Positions 35,938-44,720 of a stretch of DNA of 64,000 nt are shown in pieces; positions within the stretch are counted from its first letter, which is position 1; each line of letters starts with the position of its first letter. The DNA is from UBA1402 sp964575345 (GTDB taxonomy: Bacteria > Bacteroidota > Bacteroidia > Bacteroidales > UBA1402): positions 1 through 64,000 of the forward strand of contig CAZNQD010000006.1 in the NCBI GenBank assembly GCA_964575345.1. Reading direction: 5' to 3'. The position numbers and the translations under genes are program-made. A model generated the notes under the pieces. The model made no database searches, had not been told where the DNA came from, and saw only the letters and a program-made list of their open reading frames with translations.

Positions 35938-37464
35938 CTATTTCTTCAACCGGAAGCGGCTCAGGATGTTTCTAATGAGCGCATTGGCATCTTCGGAAAT
36001 TTTCCAGAAATAAGTCAGTAAAACACCTGAACCAAGTAATATAGAGCTTTTCATGATGGCGTCGATTACTTGAATGTAAACCACCTTCAGAGGCAATTTC
36101 AAAAATAAGGGGGTCAGGAAGCTCGTCCACAGCCAGTCGCACAAGAACAACAACAGAACCAGTAAGACAACCTGAGCTTGTTTCCATGAGAAAATGGAAG
36201 TGTTTACTTTCCAACGCACTAAACTAAGCAACAATAAATAAAAAACCAGATACGACAACAAAGAGGCTATTGCCGCTCCGTTAATGCCCCAGACCGGTAT
36301 TAGAAAATTGTTGAGAATAATCGCGCTGGCTGTCAAAATAATAGTAAAGACAAGAGACACGTAATAATATTTTGAATAGCGTAACACGATATCACCCACA
36401 TTAAAAACAGAATTCAGCAATCGACTCAGTCCAAGAATAAAAACCACCCATTTCCCCGTCGCATAAATTTCCCCGTTGGGTAAAAGTTCGAAAATCAAAT
36501 CGATATTAATCCAGATAGCCAAAAAGATAAAAAAGCCCCCCAGCAGTTGATGCAAAGAAATACTCTTACATAAGGCGTTTGCTCTTGCAAAATCCTGTTC
36601 TTTTATGGCCTGAGAAATGTGCGGTCCCGAAATGGTTCCCAACGACCTGTAAGGAATTTCAATCATAGAAGCCATATAGCCTGCAATAGCAAAGATGCCG
36701 GCATAATTCAGGCCCATTTTGGCACTGATGAAAAACGAATTGATGCTGGGAGCAATCACACCTCCCAAGGCTGCCGCTATTAAGAAAAAGGTGTAAAGGA
36801 AATAATCCTTAACCAGAGATTTCTTCAAAAACTTAAAATCAGGCTTGAAAGAAATTTTTTTGAGGCTGAATATATAAACGATGTTTAAAATTGTTGCTAT
36901 ACCGTATACTGAGCTGAAAGTAATAATAAAACCATCCAGGCTGATCATATCGAAGGCATAAAGGAGATAGGCAGCCAAGGTCAACACTCTGACCACTATT
37001 TCCCTGATAAATTTAGGCACCACAATTCTGAGCAGTAAATTGGAATTCACCTCAAAAACAGACATGTAAAGTAGAAAGAAGCCTACCGGAAATATAAAGT
37101 CATAATAATCGACAAACAACGAGGAATTCTCGGCAAAGACTCCCGAAACGGGCTCTTTGAGCAACCAAAACAGTATACTGTAGATTAAAAAGCCTATAAA
37201 AGGGACAAGCAGGGTCCAAAAGAAGAATCCATGATCTTTTTCACCTTCTTTGAAATAGGGGTAATAACGAATGGCCGATGAAGTGGTGCCTAATTGGGCC
37301 AGGCCGGCAAATACGGTGGCGGCGTCGACCAACACGCGCGTCAATCCTATCTCTTCGGCAGTAAGGAAATTGGTAAGGACAAAAAAGGTGGTGAAAAAGC
37401 CAATGGCAATACCCACATAACTCACTACAGTTCCTTTGACACTTTGCCGGATGATTATGCCCAT
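35938..37464 (-). CDS. polysaccharide (Wzx/MATE-like) flippase
   Basis: 508 residues with about 12-14 hydrophobic spans spread along the whole protein, beginning GTVVSYVGIAIGFFTTFFVL. The pattern fits the oligosaccharide flippase/polysaccharide biosynthesis superfamily, which moves lipid-linked repeat units across the inner membrane. No Wzy polymerase is obvious beside it; the YfhO-like protein at 41-43.5 kb is a different fold. Located at the edge of the glycan region but on its own transcript, divergent from the GT2-UXS pair. Exact substrate unknown. Confidence 0.82.
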   Translation of the reverse strand: MGIIIRQSVKGTVVSYVGIAIGFFTTFFVLTNFLTAEEIGLTRVLVDAATVFAGLAQLGTTSSAIRYYPYFKEGEKDHGFFFWTLLVPFIGFLIYSILFWLLKEPVSGVFAENSSLFVDYYDFIFPVGFFLLYMSVFEVNSNLLLRIVVPKFIREIVVRVLTLAAYLLYAFDMISLDGFIITFSSVYGIATILNIVYIFSLKKISFKPDFKFLKKSLVKDYFLYTFFLIAAALGGVIAPSINSFFISAKMGLNYAGIFAIAGYMASMIEIPYRSLGTISGPHISQAIKEQDFARANALCKSISLHQLLGGFFIFLAIWINIDLIFELLPNGEIYATGKWVVFILGLSRLLNSVFNVGDIVLRYSKYYYVSLVFTIILTASAIILNNFLIPVWGINGAAIASLLSYLVFYLLLLSLVRWKVNTSIFSWKQAQVVLLVLLLFLCDWLWTSFLTPLFLKLPLKVVYIQVIDAIMKSSILLGSGVLLTYFWKISEDANALIRNILSRFRLKK

Positions 37465-37533
37465 AAATGCACTCTGTTTCCGTTGCGAATGTACGTATTT
37501 TAGACGAATAAATGCTCAGATTGTTTTTTTTCC

Positions 37534-37541
37534 TACTTTTG
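37534..37541 (+). promoter_or_regulatory. -7 element upstream of GT2/UXS pair
   Basis: TACTTTTG, 22 bases before the ATG at 37564. No properly spaced -33 TTG. Confidence 0.4.
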
Positions 37542-37563
37542 CAGATTATCTACTTAGGTATTC

Positions 37564-38553
37564 ATGAATAAAGAATTGCACTTATCTATCGTTGTTCCGG
37601 TTTACAACAGGCCAGGCGAAATTGGAGAACTCCTCGAAAGTTTGTGCAATCAGACCGATTCCGATTTCGAAGTCCTGATAGTGGAAGACGGATCTACAAT
37701 CAGCTGTGAAGAGGTTTGCGGGCAATACAGCGGAAAACTGCAACTAAACTATTTGTTTAAGCCCAACTCTGGCCGAAGCGACAGCCGAAACTACGGCATA
37801 GAGAGAGCCCGGGGTAATTACTGTTTAATCTTCGATTCCGATTGCATTTTGCCTCCCGCCTATATACAAATAGTCAGAACACATTTGCGGGAGCATTACC
37901 TGGATTGTTTTGGCGGACCCGACAGTGCTGCCGGCGATTTTTCGACTATGCAAAAGGCCATCAATTACGCCATGACTTCCTTTTTGACTACCGGCGGTAT
38001 ACGCGGTGGCAGCAATAAGAACGCTGCCTTTACACCACGTTCCTTTAACATGGGAATTTCAAAAGAAGTTTTCCTTCTGGTGGGCGGTTTTAAGAACATA
38101 GTTGGAGAAGACATCGATCTGAGTATTCGAATCAGGAAAGCCGGCTACAGTACAGGTTTGCTGAAGGAAGCTTTTGTATATCATAAACGCAGGATAGACT
38201 TAAGGCGGTTTTACAGACAGGTGAATACCTTTGGCAAAGGTCGGGTGCTCATATCACGCATGCACCCAGGCTCAATGAAGGCATTGCATCTGCTGCCCCT
38301 GTTTTTTGTCTTGGGCCACGTACTATTGCTCATACTGAGTCTGGTTTTCCTGAATCCCTGGTTTTTGTTGCCCCTGCCGGTGTATATGCTTGCGCTTTTT
38401 CTGGATTCCCTGTTCAAAAACAGGCGTGCAGGCATAGCTGCGCTTTCGGTGCCGGCCGCCTATATACAATTGTTTGGTTACGGCCTGGGGCTTGGCAGCG
38501 AAATATTAACAAAAAAAGCTTTCTCATCAACACAAGAAGAATTGTATAAATGA
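37564..38553 (+). CDS. family 2 glycosyltransferase with C-terminal membrane segments
   Basis: 329 residues. The GT-A fold starts LSIVVPVYNRPGEIGELLES. Nucleotide-binding Asp is in LIVEDGS and the DxD-type metal site in LIFDSDCILP. FNMGISKEVFLLVGGF and GEDIDLSIRIRKAGY supply the acceptor-side ED motif. Two or three hydrophobic spans (about residues 240-320) anchor the C-terminus. This arrangement is common in enzymes that add sugars to polyprenyl-linked intermediates. It is six bases upstream of the UDP-glucuronate decarboxylase gene, so probably one transcript. Confidence 0.88.
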   Translation: MNKELHLSIVVPVYNRPGEIGELLESLCNQTDSDFEVLIVEDGSTISCEEVCGQYSGKLQLNYLFKPNSGRSDSRNYGIERARGNYCLIFDSDCILPPAYIQIVRTHLREHYLDCFGGPDSAAGDFSTMQKAINYAMTSFLTTGGIRGGSNKNAAFTPRSFNMGISKEVFLLVGGFKNIVGEDIDLSIRIRKAGYSTGLLKEAFVYHKRRIDLRRFYRQVNTFGKGRVLISRMHPGSMKALHLLPLFFVLGHVLLLILSLVFLNPWFLLPLPVYMLALFLDSLFKNRRAGIAALSVPAAYIQLFGYGLGLGSEILTKKAFSSTQEELYK

Positions 38554-38559
38554 TACATT

Positions 38560-39546
38560 ATGAAAAGAATTTTGGTTACCGGCGGAGCCGGATTTTTGGG
38601 TTCTCATCTTTGCGAACAATTGTTGGCCCGGGGTAACGAAGTAATTTGTCTGGACAACTATTTTACCGGCTGCAAGCGGAACGTGGTCCATTTGCTGGAC
38701 AATCCCTATTTTGAATTGTTGCGGCACGACATTACCAAGCCTGTATATGTCGAAGTAGACGAAATCTACAATCTGGCTTGCCCGGCCTCGCCTATACATT
38801 ATCAGTTCGATCCCATTAAAACGGTGCAGACTTCTGTCATGGGAGCCATCAATATGCTGGGTTTGGCCAAACGAACCAAAGCCAAAGTCTTACAGGCTTC
38901 CACCAGCGAAGTGTACGGAGATCCCTTTGTGCACCCCCAGCCCGAAGAATACTGGGGAAACGTCAACCCCATTGGCATTCGTTCCTGTTACGACGAAGGG
39001 AAACGTTGCGCCGAGACCTTGTTTTTTGACTATCACAGACAAAACAAAGTCAGAATCAAGGTGGTCAGGATTTTCAACACCTACGGTCCCAGAATGCACC
39101 CCAACGACGGCAGGGTGGTTTCCAATTTCATTGTTCAGGCCCTCAGGGGGCAGGACATCACCATTTACGGAGACGGGTTGCAGACCCGCAGTTTTTGCTA
39201 TTGCGACGATTTGGTAGCCGGTCTTATTGCCATGATGAATACCGAAGAGTCTGTAAGCGGGCCGATCAATCTGGGTAATCCTATGGAATTTACTATCAAA
39301 CAGCTGGCTGAATTGGTGATAGAATTGACAGGAACCAAATCGGGTTTAGTTTACAAACCGGCGGCTTCGGACGATCCTATGCAGCGTAAACCCGTCATTG
39401 ACAAAGCAAAACAAATACTCAACTGGGAGCCGGGCATACAGCTCAGGGAAGGCCTGATGCGTACTATAGAGTATTTCGATACGATTATTAATACCGCTCA
39501 GGAGGAAGCTATGAAGGGGAAAGTGATTTATCGCAACGATAGATAA
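38560..39546 (+). CDS. UDP-glucuronate decarboxylase (UDP-xylose synthase)
   Basis: 328 residues, extended SDR. Glycine motif TGGAGFLGSHLCEQLL; catalytic YxxxK as IRSCYDEGKRCAE, the hallmark SCYDEGKR of the UXS family; VRIFNTYGPRMHPNDGRVVS and QTRSFCYCDDLVAG are also UXS-typical. It makes UDP-xylose from UDP-glucuronate, giving a pentose donor to the glycan region. Its last 38 bases overlap the end of the convergent methyltransferase gene. Confidence 0.92.
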   Translation: MKRILVTGGAGFLGSHLCEQLLARGNEVICLDNYFTGCKRNVVHLLDNPYFELLRHDITKPVYVEVDEIYNLACPASPIHYQFDPIKTVQTSVMGAINMLGLAKRTKAKVLQASTSEVYGDPFVHPQPEEYWGNVNPIGIRSCYDEGKRCAETLFFDYHRQNKVRIKVVRIFNTYGPRMHPNDGRVVSNFIVQALRGQDITIYGDGLQTRSFCYCDDLVAGLIAMMNTEESVSGPINLGNPMEFTIKQLAELVIELTGTKSGLVYKPAASDDPMQRKPVIDKAKQILNWEPGIQLREGLMRTIEYFDTIINTAQEEAMKGKVIYRNDR

Positions 39547-40291
39547 TTTCCTCGCCTGCTCTGGCCAGGCGTTGCCGCTCTCTTTGCTGAGCACTTAATT
39601 CGTAGTAAAGTCGGTCTTCTGTCACCAGAAAGCCGGCTTTTCTTAGTATTTCGGGATAATCTTTTCCAAATTGACGAACATGGTCGTATTGGCCGTAAAG
39701 TCGCCGACGTTCTTTGGGGTCAGTCACGGAAGGATCGCCAAAGGTGTTGACATTCATATTCAGAGGAACCAGCAAAATGGCCCAGCCCCCGGGTTTAAGC
39801 ACCCGTTTGATTTCGGAAAGGGCCTTGTCCAGATCGGGTACATGCTCCAACACATGATTGCAGAGCAGGACATCATAGCTGTTGGCGGGCAAGGCGATGT
39901 CGCAGAGATCCAGCTTGAGATCGGCAATAGGTGAATCCAGGTCGGCAGTGGTATAGTCCAGGTTTTTCAAAGCCTTGAAGCGCTTCAGAAAGGGTTGCTC
40001 GGGAGCAAAATGCAAAACCCTGAGTTTGGCTTCAAAAAAAGGCGTTTTTTGTTTTAGGTAGAGCCACAAAAGGCGATGCCTTTCCAGGGATAAGCATTTG
40101 GGACAAAGCCTGTTGTCGGCGCTTTCGCCATAACCGTAGGGTAAAAATTTTCTGAAGCGGCTTTCACACACAGGACATTCCACCTTATCTCCAACATAGA
40201 AAGGCCTGATCAGAAAGCTGAATATATAACTGAGACGAATCAGCCATTGCCGGGGTATACGGGCCGTAAAAAAGCCTATTATTTTTTTCAT
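39509..40291 (-). CDS. zinc-ribbon SAM-dependent methyltransferase
   Basis: 260 residues from the ATG at 40291 (MKKIIGFFTARIPRQW). Residues about 38-65 form a CxxC...CxxC zinc ribbon (VECPVCESRF and NRLCPKCLSLERH). The methyltransferase core follows: a degenerate motif I (VLHFAPEQPFLKRF), acidic TADLDSP, YDVLLCNHVLEHVPDLDKAL and RVLKPGGWAILLVPL. It is the last gene of the minus-strand run headed by ahcY, one base after the preceding glycosyltransferase. Its 3' end overlaps the UXS gene by 38 bases. The substrate is probably a sugar or lipid-linked sugar; not proven. Confidence 0.8.
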   Translation of the reverse strand: MKKIIGFFTARIPRQWLIRLSYIFSFLIRPFYVGDKVECPVCESRFRKFLPYGYGESADNRLCPKCLSLERHRLLWLYLKQKTPFFEAKLRVLHFAPEQPFLKRFKALKNLDYTTADLDSPIADLKLDLCDIALPANSYDVLLCNHVLEHVPDLDKALSEIKRVLKPGGWAILLVPLNMNVNTFGDPSVTDPKERRRLYGQYDHVRQFGKDYPEILRKAGFLVTEDRLYYELSAQQRERQRLARAGEEIIYRCDKSLSPS

Positions 40292-40292
40292 G

Positions 40293-41069
40293 TCAATGGT
40301 ATTTTCGGGTAAAGGGGTAGCGCAGTGCCAGTATAAAATGGGCTCCCAGTGTGGCACAAAGTCCAAAATGCCTGCGCATGATGCGAAAACGTTCCTGCAA
40401 GGATTTTTTACGTTGTCTGGCCGAAAGGCCCGACACCATAAAGCGTGAAATATAGCTGTCGATGTAAGTATTTTGCCCTGAAACCGACAATACTTTACAA
40501 ACCCAGTCGTAGTCGGCCGAGATGCGGTATTGCAGATCATATTCGGGAGCCAGCGTTCTGCGTACCAAAATTGACTGATGGCAGACAACCAGGCCCATGA
40601 GCAGGCTTCTTTTGTTCAGTTTTGCGGGAGCAGTTTTATGTCTTTCGCCCAAAGCTTTATCGTACCGATCGATAATCAGTGATTGTCCGTACAGCACATC
40701 GCTTAGCGGAGAATCTTCCAGCTTTTTCAGTATAAGCTCCAGGCTGTTGTTGTCGTAGATTTTATCGCCGGCATTAATGAACCAGACAAATTCCCCGCGG
40801 GCCATCCTAAGGCCTTTGTTCATGGCGTCGTACAAGCCCTGATCGGCTTCGCTGATCCAGCGAAACTGATCGGAGCCGATAGCAAAGCGAGCTTTGCTTA
40901 CCAAGTCCTCGTACTTTCGGATGATTGTAGTAGTGTTGTCTGTAGAAGCCCCGTCCACCAGCACATATTCCAAATCAGAACCAGTCTGGTTCAGCACGCT
41001 CAGGATGGTTTTTTCCAAAAACTCCCCGGCATTGTAGGTAATGGTTATGATGCTGACTTTGGGTGGCAT
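40293..41069 (-). CDS. family 2 glycosyltransferase
   Basis: 258 residues from the ATG at 41069 (MPPKVSIITITYNAGEF); a TTG two codons upstream is less likely. GT-A fold: VLVDGASTDNTTTII, WISEADQGLYDAMNKGLRMA and FVWFINAGDKIYD in place of DxD. This WcaA-like pattern (SEAD.GLYDAMNKG) is common in capsule and O-antigen clusters. There are no membrane spans. Placed between the YfhO-like protein and the terminal methyltransferase. Confidence 0.88.
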   Translation of the reverse strand: MPPKVSIITITYNAGEFLEKTILSVLNQTGSDLEYVLVDGASTDNTTTIIRKYEDLVSKARFAIGSDQFRWISEADQGLYDAMNKGLRMARGEFVWFINAGDKIYDNNSLELILKKLEDSPLSDVLYGQSLIIDRYDKALGERHKTAPAKLNKRSLLMGLVVCHQSILVRRTLAPEYDLQYRISADYDWVCKVLSVSGQNTYIDSYISRFMVSGLSARQRKKSLQERFRIMRRHFGLCATLGAHFILALRYPFTRKYH

Positions 41070-41089
41070 TAGCAATATGATTATGCTTT

Positions 41090-43552
41090 TTATTCAGACT
41101 GTTTTTTGGTGGATTTCCTGATGGTTCTGAACAATGCAAGGCCGATAAAGCCCAGAATCAGCAAGCCCACTATTACGGACGACCAGTTGGATAAACTGGC
41201 ACTTTGTTCGTAGACCTCGTCCACACATTTAAATTCAATGACATGTTGGCCGGCCGGAATTTCAAGGCCGCGAAGAATATAGTTCACCCGCAACAAGGGC
41301 ACCTGTTTCCCGTCAATAAAAACTTGCCAGGTTTTGTAGTATACTTCAGAAAATACTGCCAACTGAGTCTGGGGATTGTTGCTTTCGTAGAACAGATTGC
41401 CGGGATTCCGGTAATCCGACAGACGAATATAGGCAGTTGAGTCAGTTGTCCGTTCCAGAGTGGAGCTGTTGGGCAGTAAGTGTTGCCAGGCCTTGTCGAT
41501 AAACACCTCTTTGGCAGGGTCAAAATCGTTCAGGGCGACAATTTCGGCGTCGGGGCCGTCAACCCAGGTAATTTTCTCCACAAACCAGACATTCCCCAGT
41601 GCCTGCGAGTTTCGTTGAACCACGGTTTTTCCCTGTTGTTCCTGCGAAGGCAGAATAAAATAGCGGGTGTTGAGCATATTCAACACATTCATATTGATAC
41701 CCTTGGAAAAATGAAAATCAATAATATCCTGATATCTCCTGAGTTTGGCTCCGCTGTAACCTCCAATGGATTTGTGGAAATAGGAAGTACGGGCATCGTT
41801 AAAGGTGCTGGTCGTCAAATTGAGTACACGGTAATTAGGATCCTTGTCTTGCAAGATTTGTAAGTCGGCTTCGGTGGGTACTATTTCCTTGGCCTTTTGT
41901 TTGGGTACAAAATCATCGTGGTTCAGGAAGCGTGTGTCTACTGTCCACAAATCCACGGCGATAAGCAGGCCCAGTCCTAAAACGAAGTAAATTTCTTTAA
42001 AGGGTTTTTTAATATAGAACCAGATCAAAGCATAAGCCAAAAGTATGTACAGAAAGGAACGCCAGGCATCGGAACGCAGCATTTGTTGCCTGTCTGCCTT
42101 GAGTGCGTCCACCAGCCAGGCTGGGAAATTGGCGTCGGAATTACCCGCAAAATCAAACATGCTGCTGCCAAACAAGGCAATGACCAGGGATAAACCGCCA
42201 ACGATTGCAAAGGAGATACTCAATGGCTTAAAGTAAGTCTTTGCAAAATGAGCCTCTTTGCTGTGATCCAACAATTCTTTCAGGGCAAGAATGCCCAGGG
42301 CAGCCATGGCCAGGTTGGCTATGACCAGCGACATGGAAGGAACCCTGAATTTATTATACAAGGGCAGATTGTTGAATAAGAACTCATTGAAGGCCATAAA
42401 GTTATGTCCCCAGGACATCACTATTGCCAAGATGGTGGCCAGTAATAACCACCATTTTTCGGGGCCTTTGACTATAAAAAGCCCCAGAACAAAAAGAAAA
42501 CAAATGATGGCACCTGCATACACCGGGCCTGATGTAAAAGGCTGATCTCCCCAATAAGTAGGAGCTGCCTGACAAAACTGCCTGGCCTGGCCGGTACTTC
42601 TCAGTTGTTTGTAGCATTCAGAATCGTTTCCTAAAGCGTAATGCGAACTACCTCCGTAAAAATTGGGGATGAGCAGGGTCATGGTTTCAGCCTTTCCGTT
42701 GCTCCAGGCAAAAGCATAGTCGATTTCAAGCCCGGAACTTTCTTGCTTGCCTTCGGGGTTGGTTTGCAAAACCGTTCCTCCGCGCATGGTTTCTTTGGCA
42801 TAATCGGCCGAGGGAATCAGAAATCCAAGCGCCGGAAGGAGGGCTAAACCTGCCAGTACAAGCAAAACTGCAGAAGAAAGTACAAAATGTTTAAACTGTT
42901 TTTCTTTGAAGGAATAAACCAGGTAAACCAGCGCCAATACGACAATGGTCAAAACAAGATAATAGGTGATTTGCTGATGCCCCCACAAGATATTGAGTCC
43001 GGTAAATATCAGGGTAATCAGTCCGCCTGTAATAAATTGCCTCCGATAGCAAAGTATAATGCCCCCCAGGACTGGTGCCATGGTGGCCATCACCAGGCCT
43101 TTGTTCATGTGCCCTGCCTCAATGATAATTAAGTTGTAGGAGGCAAAGGCATAGGCAATGGCTCCTATCATACTTAGCCAAGGCTTGCAGCCAAGGGCCA
43201 GCAGAAAAATATAAAATCCCAGCAGGGCTAAAAAAAACTGCCCGAGGTGCAATTTAGATAAACCCAGCGTGAGTATTTCTCCGAAAACGCGAAAAACGTT
43301 GGTAGTTGGAGGCATAGCCGTATAATTGGCAGGCATACCCCCAAACATAGTATTCGACCAAAAAGCGTTTTCGCCGGTTGCCAGAAAATGTTCTTTAATG
43401 TCAGCGCCGGTGGCTTTGGCGTTAGTCACATCGCCCTGAACCAAGTCTTTGCCCTCGAAAGCGGCAGGGGCAAAATAGATCAGCGTAATGATTAAAAATA
43501 GCGCAATGGCAATCAGATGAGGCAGTGCAAGGTTGAAAGGCTTGGTTTTCAT
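41090..43552 (-). CDS. YfhO-like large membrane protein
   Basis: 820 residues with about a dozen hydrophobic spans, starting PHLIAIALFLIITLIYFAPAA. A soluble extracytoplasmic region (about 540-775) is followed by a final membrane span and a basic tail. YfhO-family proteins are GT-C-like; Gram-positive relatives are involved in glycosylating lipoteichoic acid. Here the gene sits in a glycan operon, 20 bases upstream of a glycosyltransferase and 49 bases downstream of an unclassified gene. A lipid-linked sugar transferase role is inferred; acidic residues near the first loop (GDVTNAKATGADIKEH) are the best catalytic candidates. Confidence 0.78.
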   Translation of the reverse strand: MKTKPFNLALPHLIAIALFLIITLIYFAPAAFEGKDLVQGDVTNAKATGADIKEHFLATGENAFWSNTMFGGMPANYTAMPPTTNVFRVFGEILTLGLSKLHLGQFFLALLGFYIFLLALGCKPWLSMIGAIAYAFASYNLIIIEAGHMNKGLVMATMAPVLGGIILCYRRQFITGGLITLIFTGLNILWGHQQITYYLVLTIVVLALVYLVYSFKEKQFKHFVLSSAVLLVLAGLALLPALGFLIPSADYAKETMRGGTVLQTNPEGKQESSGLEIDYAFAWSNGKAETMTLLIPNFYGGSSHYALGNDSECYKQLRSTGQARQFCQAAPTYWGDQPFTSGPVYAGAIICFLFVLGLFIVKGPEKWWLLLATILAIVMSWGHNFMAFNEFLFNNLPLYNKFRVPSMSLVIANLAMAALGILALKELLDHSKEAHFAKTYFKPLSISFAIVGGLSLVIALFGSSMFDFAGNSDANFPAWLVDALKADRQQMLRSDAWRSFLYILLAYALIWFYIKKPFKEIYFVLGLGLLIAVDLWTVDTRFLNHDDFVPKQKAKEIVPTEADLQILQDKDPNYRVLNLTTSTFNDARTSYFHKSIGGYSGAKLRRYQDIIDFHFSKGINMNVLNMLNTRYFILPSQEQQGKTVVQRNSQALGNVWFVEKITWVDGPDAEIVALNDFDPAKEVFIDKAWQHLLPNSSTLERTTDSTAYIRLSDYRNPGNLFYESNNPQTQLAVFSEVYYKTWQVFIDGKQVPLLRVNYILRGLEIPAGQHVIEFKCVDEVYEQSASLSNWSSVIVGLLILGFIGLALFRTIRKSTKKQSE

Positions 43553-43601
43553 AGAAGCAATATTTCGTATGTGAAAACAAAAATAGGCAAATTGTAAAGA
43601 A

Positions 43602-44690
43602 TCAGCCCAATTTTAGATTCAATGTTTGTAATAATCTTCTGGCAACAGCCTCCGGGGAATAATGTTGTAACACAAATTTTCTTTCGTTTTCGGCGATTTG
43701 TTCCAGGAGTGCCTTGTCACAGACAGAAGTTTCAAAATCTTCCAGATTATTTAAATCAATGCCCAGGTAATGGACCTTGTTTTGAGGCATCACAGGCAGC
43801 TGGCAACCGTATTTGTCAAAATCTACATGCACCACGCAGCAGGCCACCCAGGTTTCCCAAAGCCTCCAGGAATCCCATTGCCTGACCCTGTCCCAGGGAA
43901 ACAGGGGAATAAGGTCGTTGAGCAAACGGGCAATTTTTGCGGTATATTTGTTGTAATTGCCCCAGGGAACGGCAAAGACCCCACCGTAGCAGGCACAGGC
44001 AGCCGTTTTGGACAATTTATCGTAGTACGAGGGGTAATGTCTGCCTCCGGTTTGTTTCCAAAGCAACAAATCTATGCCCCTCAACTTTTCTTTGGTCGGA
44101 TCGCTGATGCTGTTATCCCAGGTCAGATTCTTTTCAACAACAGCCCGGATGCGATTATTCAAATAGTCTCGTAATTGATGTTTTATCCTGAAGTTTACCA
44201 AAAAAGCCTGCTCCCGTTGCCTGAACGGCAAGGGATGAACTGCCTCTATCATTCTGTTGGACAAGCCAAACTGCCAGGGAATAAAATTTTTGGGATACTT
44301 GTATTTGCGGTTGTAATGACTTTTAAGAATTATATCGCAACTTTGAGCTCCTTTTTCGAAACCGGGGGTACGTACTCCGTCGGAGGCATCAATAAAAATA
44401 ATTTTTGATCCGTTTCGGGGCTGCCTGGTTGTTTTCATTATAATGTCGTCGGCCTTCTTTTTCCCGACAAGCGTGTAGAGATTAAAATGGAAAAAGATCA
44501 AAGTCGCATTATTCAAACGATAGCCTTTTTTATGTTGAATTAAAAATTCGTTCTTTTCCCCGGATTTATACATGGACCTGTCTCCAAAACACTGTATCCC
44601 CAATGCCTTCAGGCCCTCGGCTAAACAGATATAATCGTGATAGGCAAAGGATGGATCGGGATGGCTATGACAGTAAAAATAAGCTTCCAT
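43602..44690 (-). CDS. glycosyltransferase-like protein of unrecognised family
   Basis: 362 residues, no signal peptide or membrane span. I do not recognise the family securely. The N-terminal half has alternating strand/helix pattern (ATLIFFHFNLYTLVGKKKAD, SKIIFIDASDGVR, CDIILKSHYNRKY). The C-terminal half contains WDSWRLWETWVACCVVHVDF and ends in VARRLLQTLN, reminiscent of the acceptor/donor region of GT-B enzymes such as exostosin- or CgeB-like proteins. There are many aromatic residues. It sits between the GT4 and YfhO-like genes, so it is probably a sugar transferase or a sugar-modifying enzyme. Confidence 0.5.
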   Translation of the reverse strand: MEAYFYCHSHPDPSFAYHDYICLAEGLKALGIQCFGDRSMYKSGEKNEFLIQHKKGYRLNNATLIFFHFNLYTLVGKKKADDIIMKTTRQPRNGSKIIFIDASDGVRTPGFEKGAQSCDIILKSHYNRKYKYPKNFIPWQFGLSNRMIEAVHPLPFRQREQAFLVNFRIKHQLRDYLNNRIRAVVEKNLTWDNSISDPTKEKLRGIDLLLWKQTGGRHYPSYYDKLSKTAACACYGGVFAVPWGNYNKYTAKIARLLNDLIPLFPWDRVRQWDSWRLWETWVACCVVHVDFDKYGCQLPVMPQNKVHYLGIDLNNLEDFETSVCDKALLEQIAENERKFVLQHYSPEAVARRLLQTLNLKLG

Positions 44691-44720
44691 ACAGATTCTT
44701 GGTATTTACAAATGTTTTTT

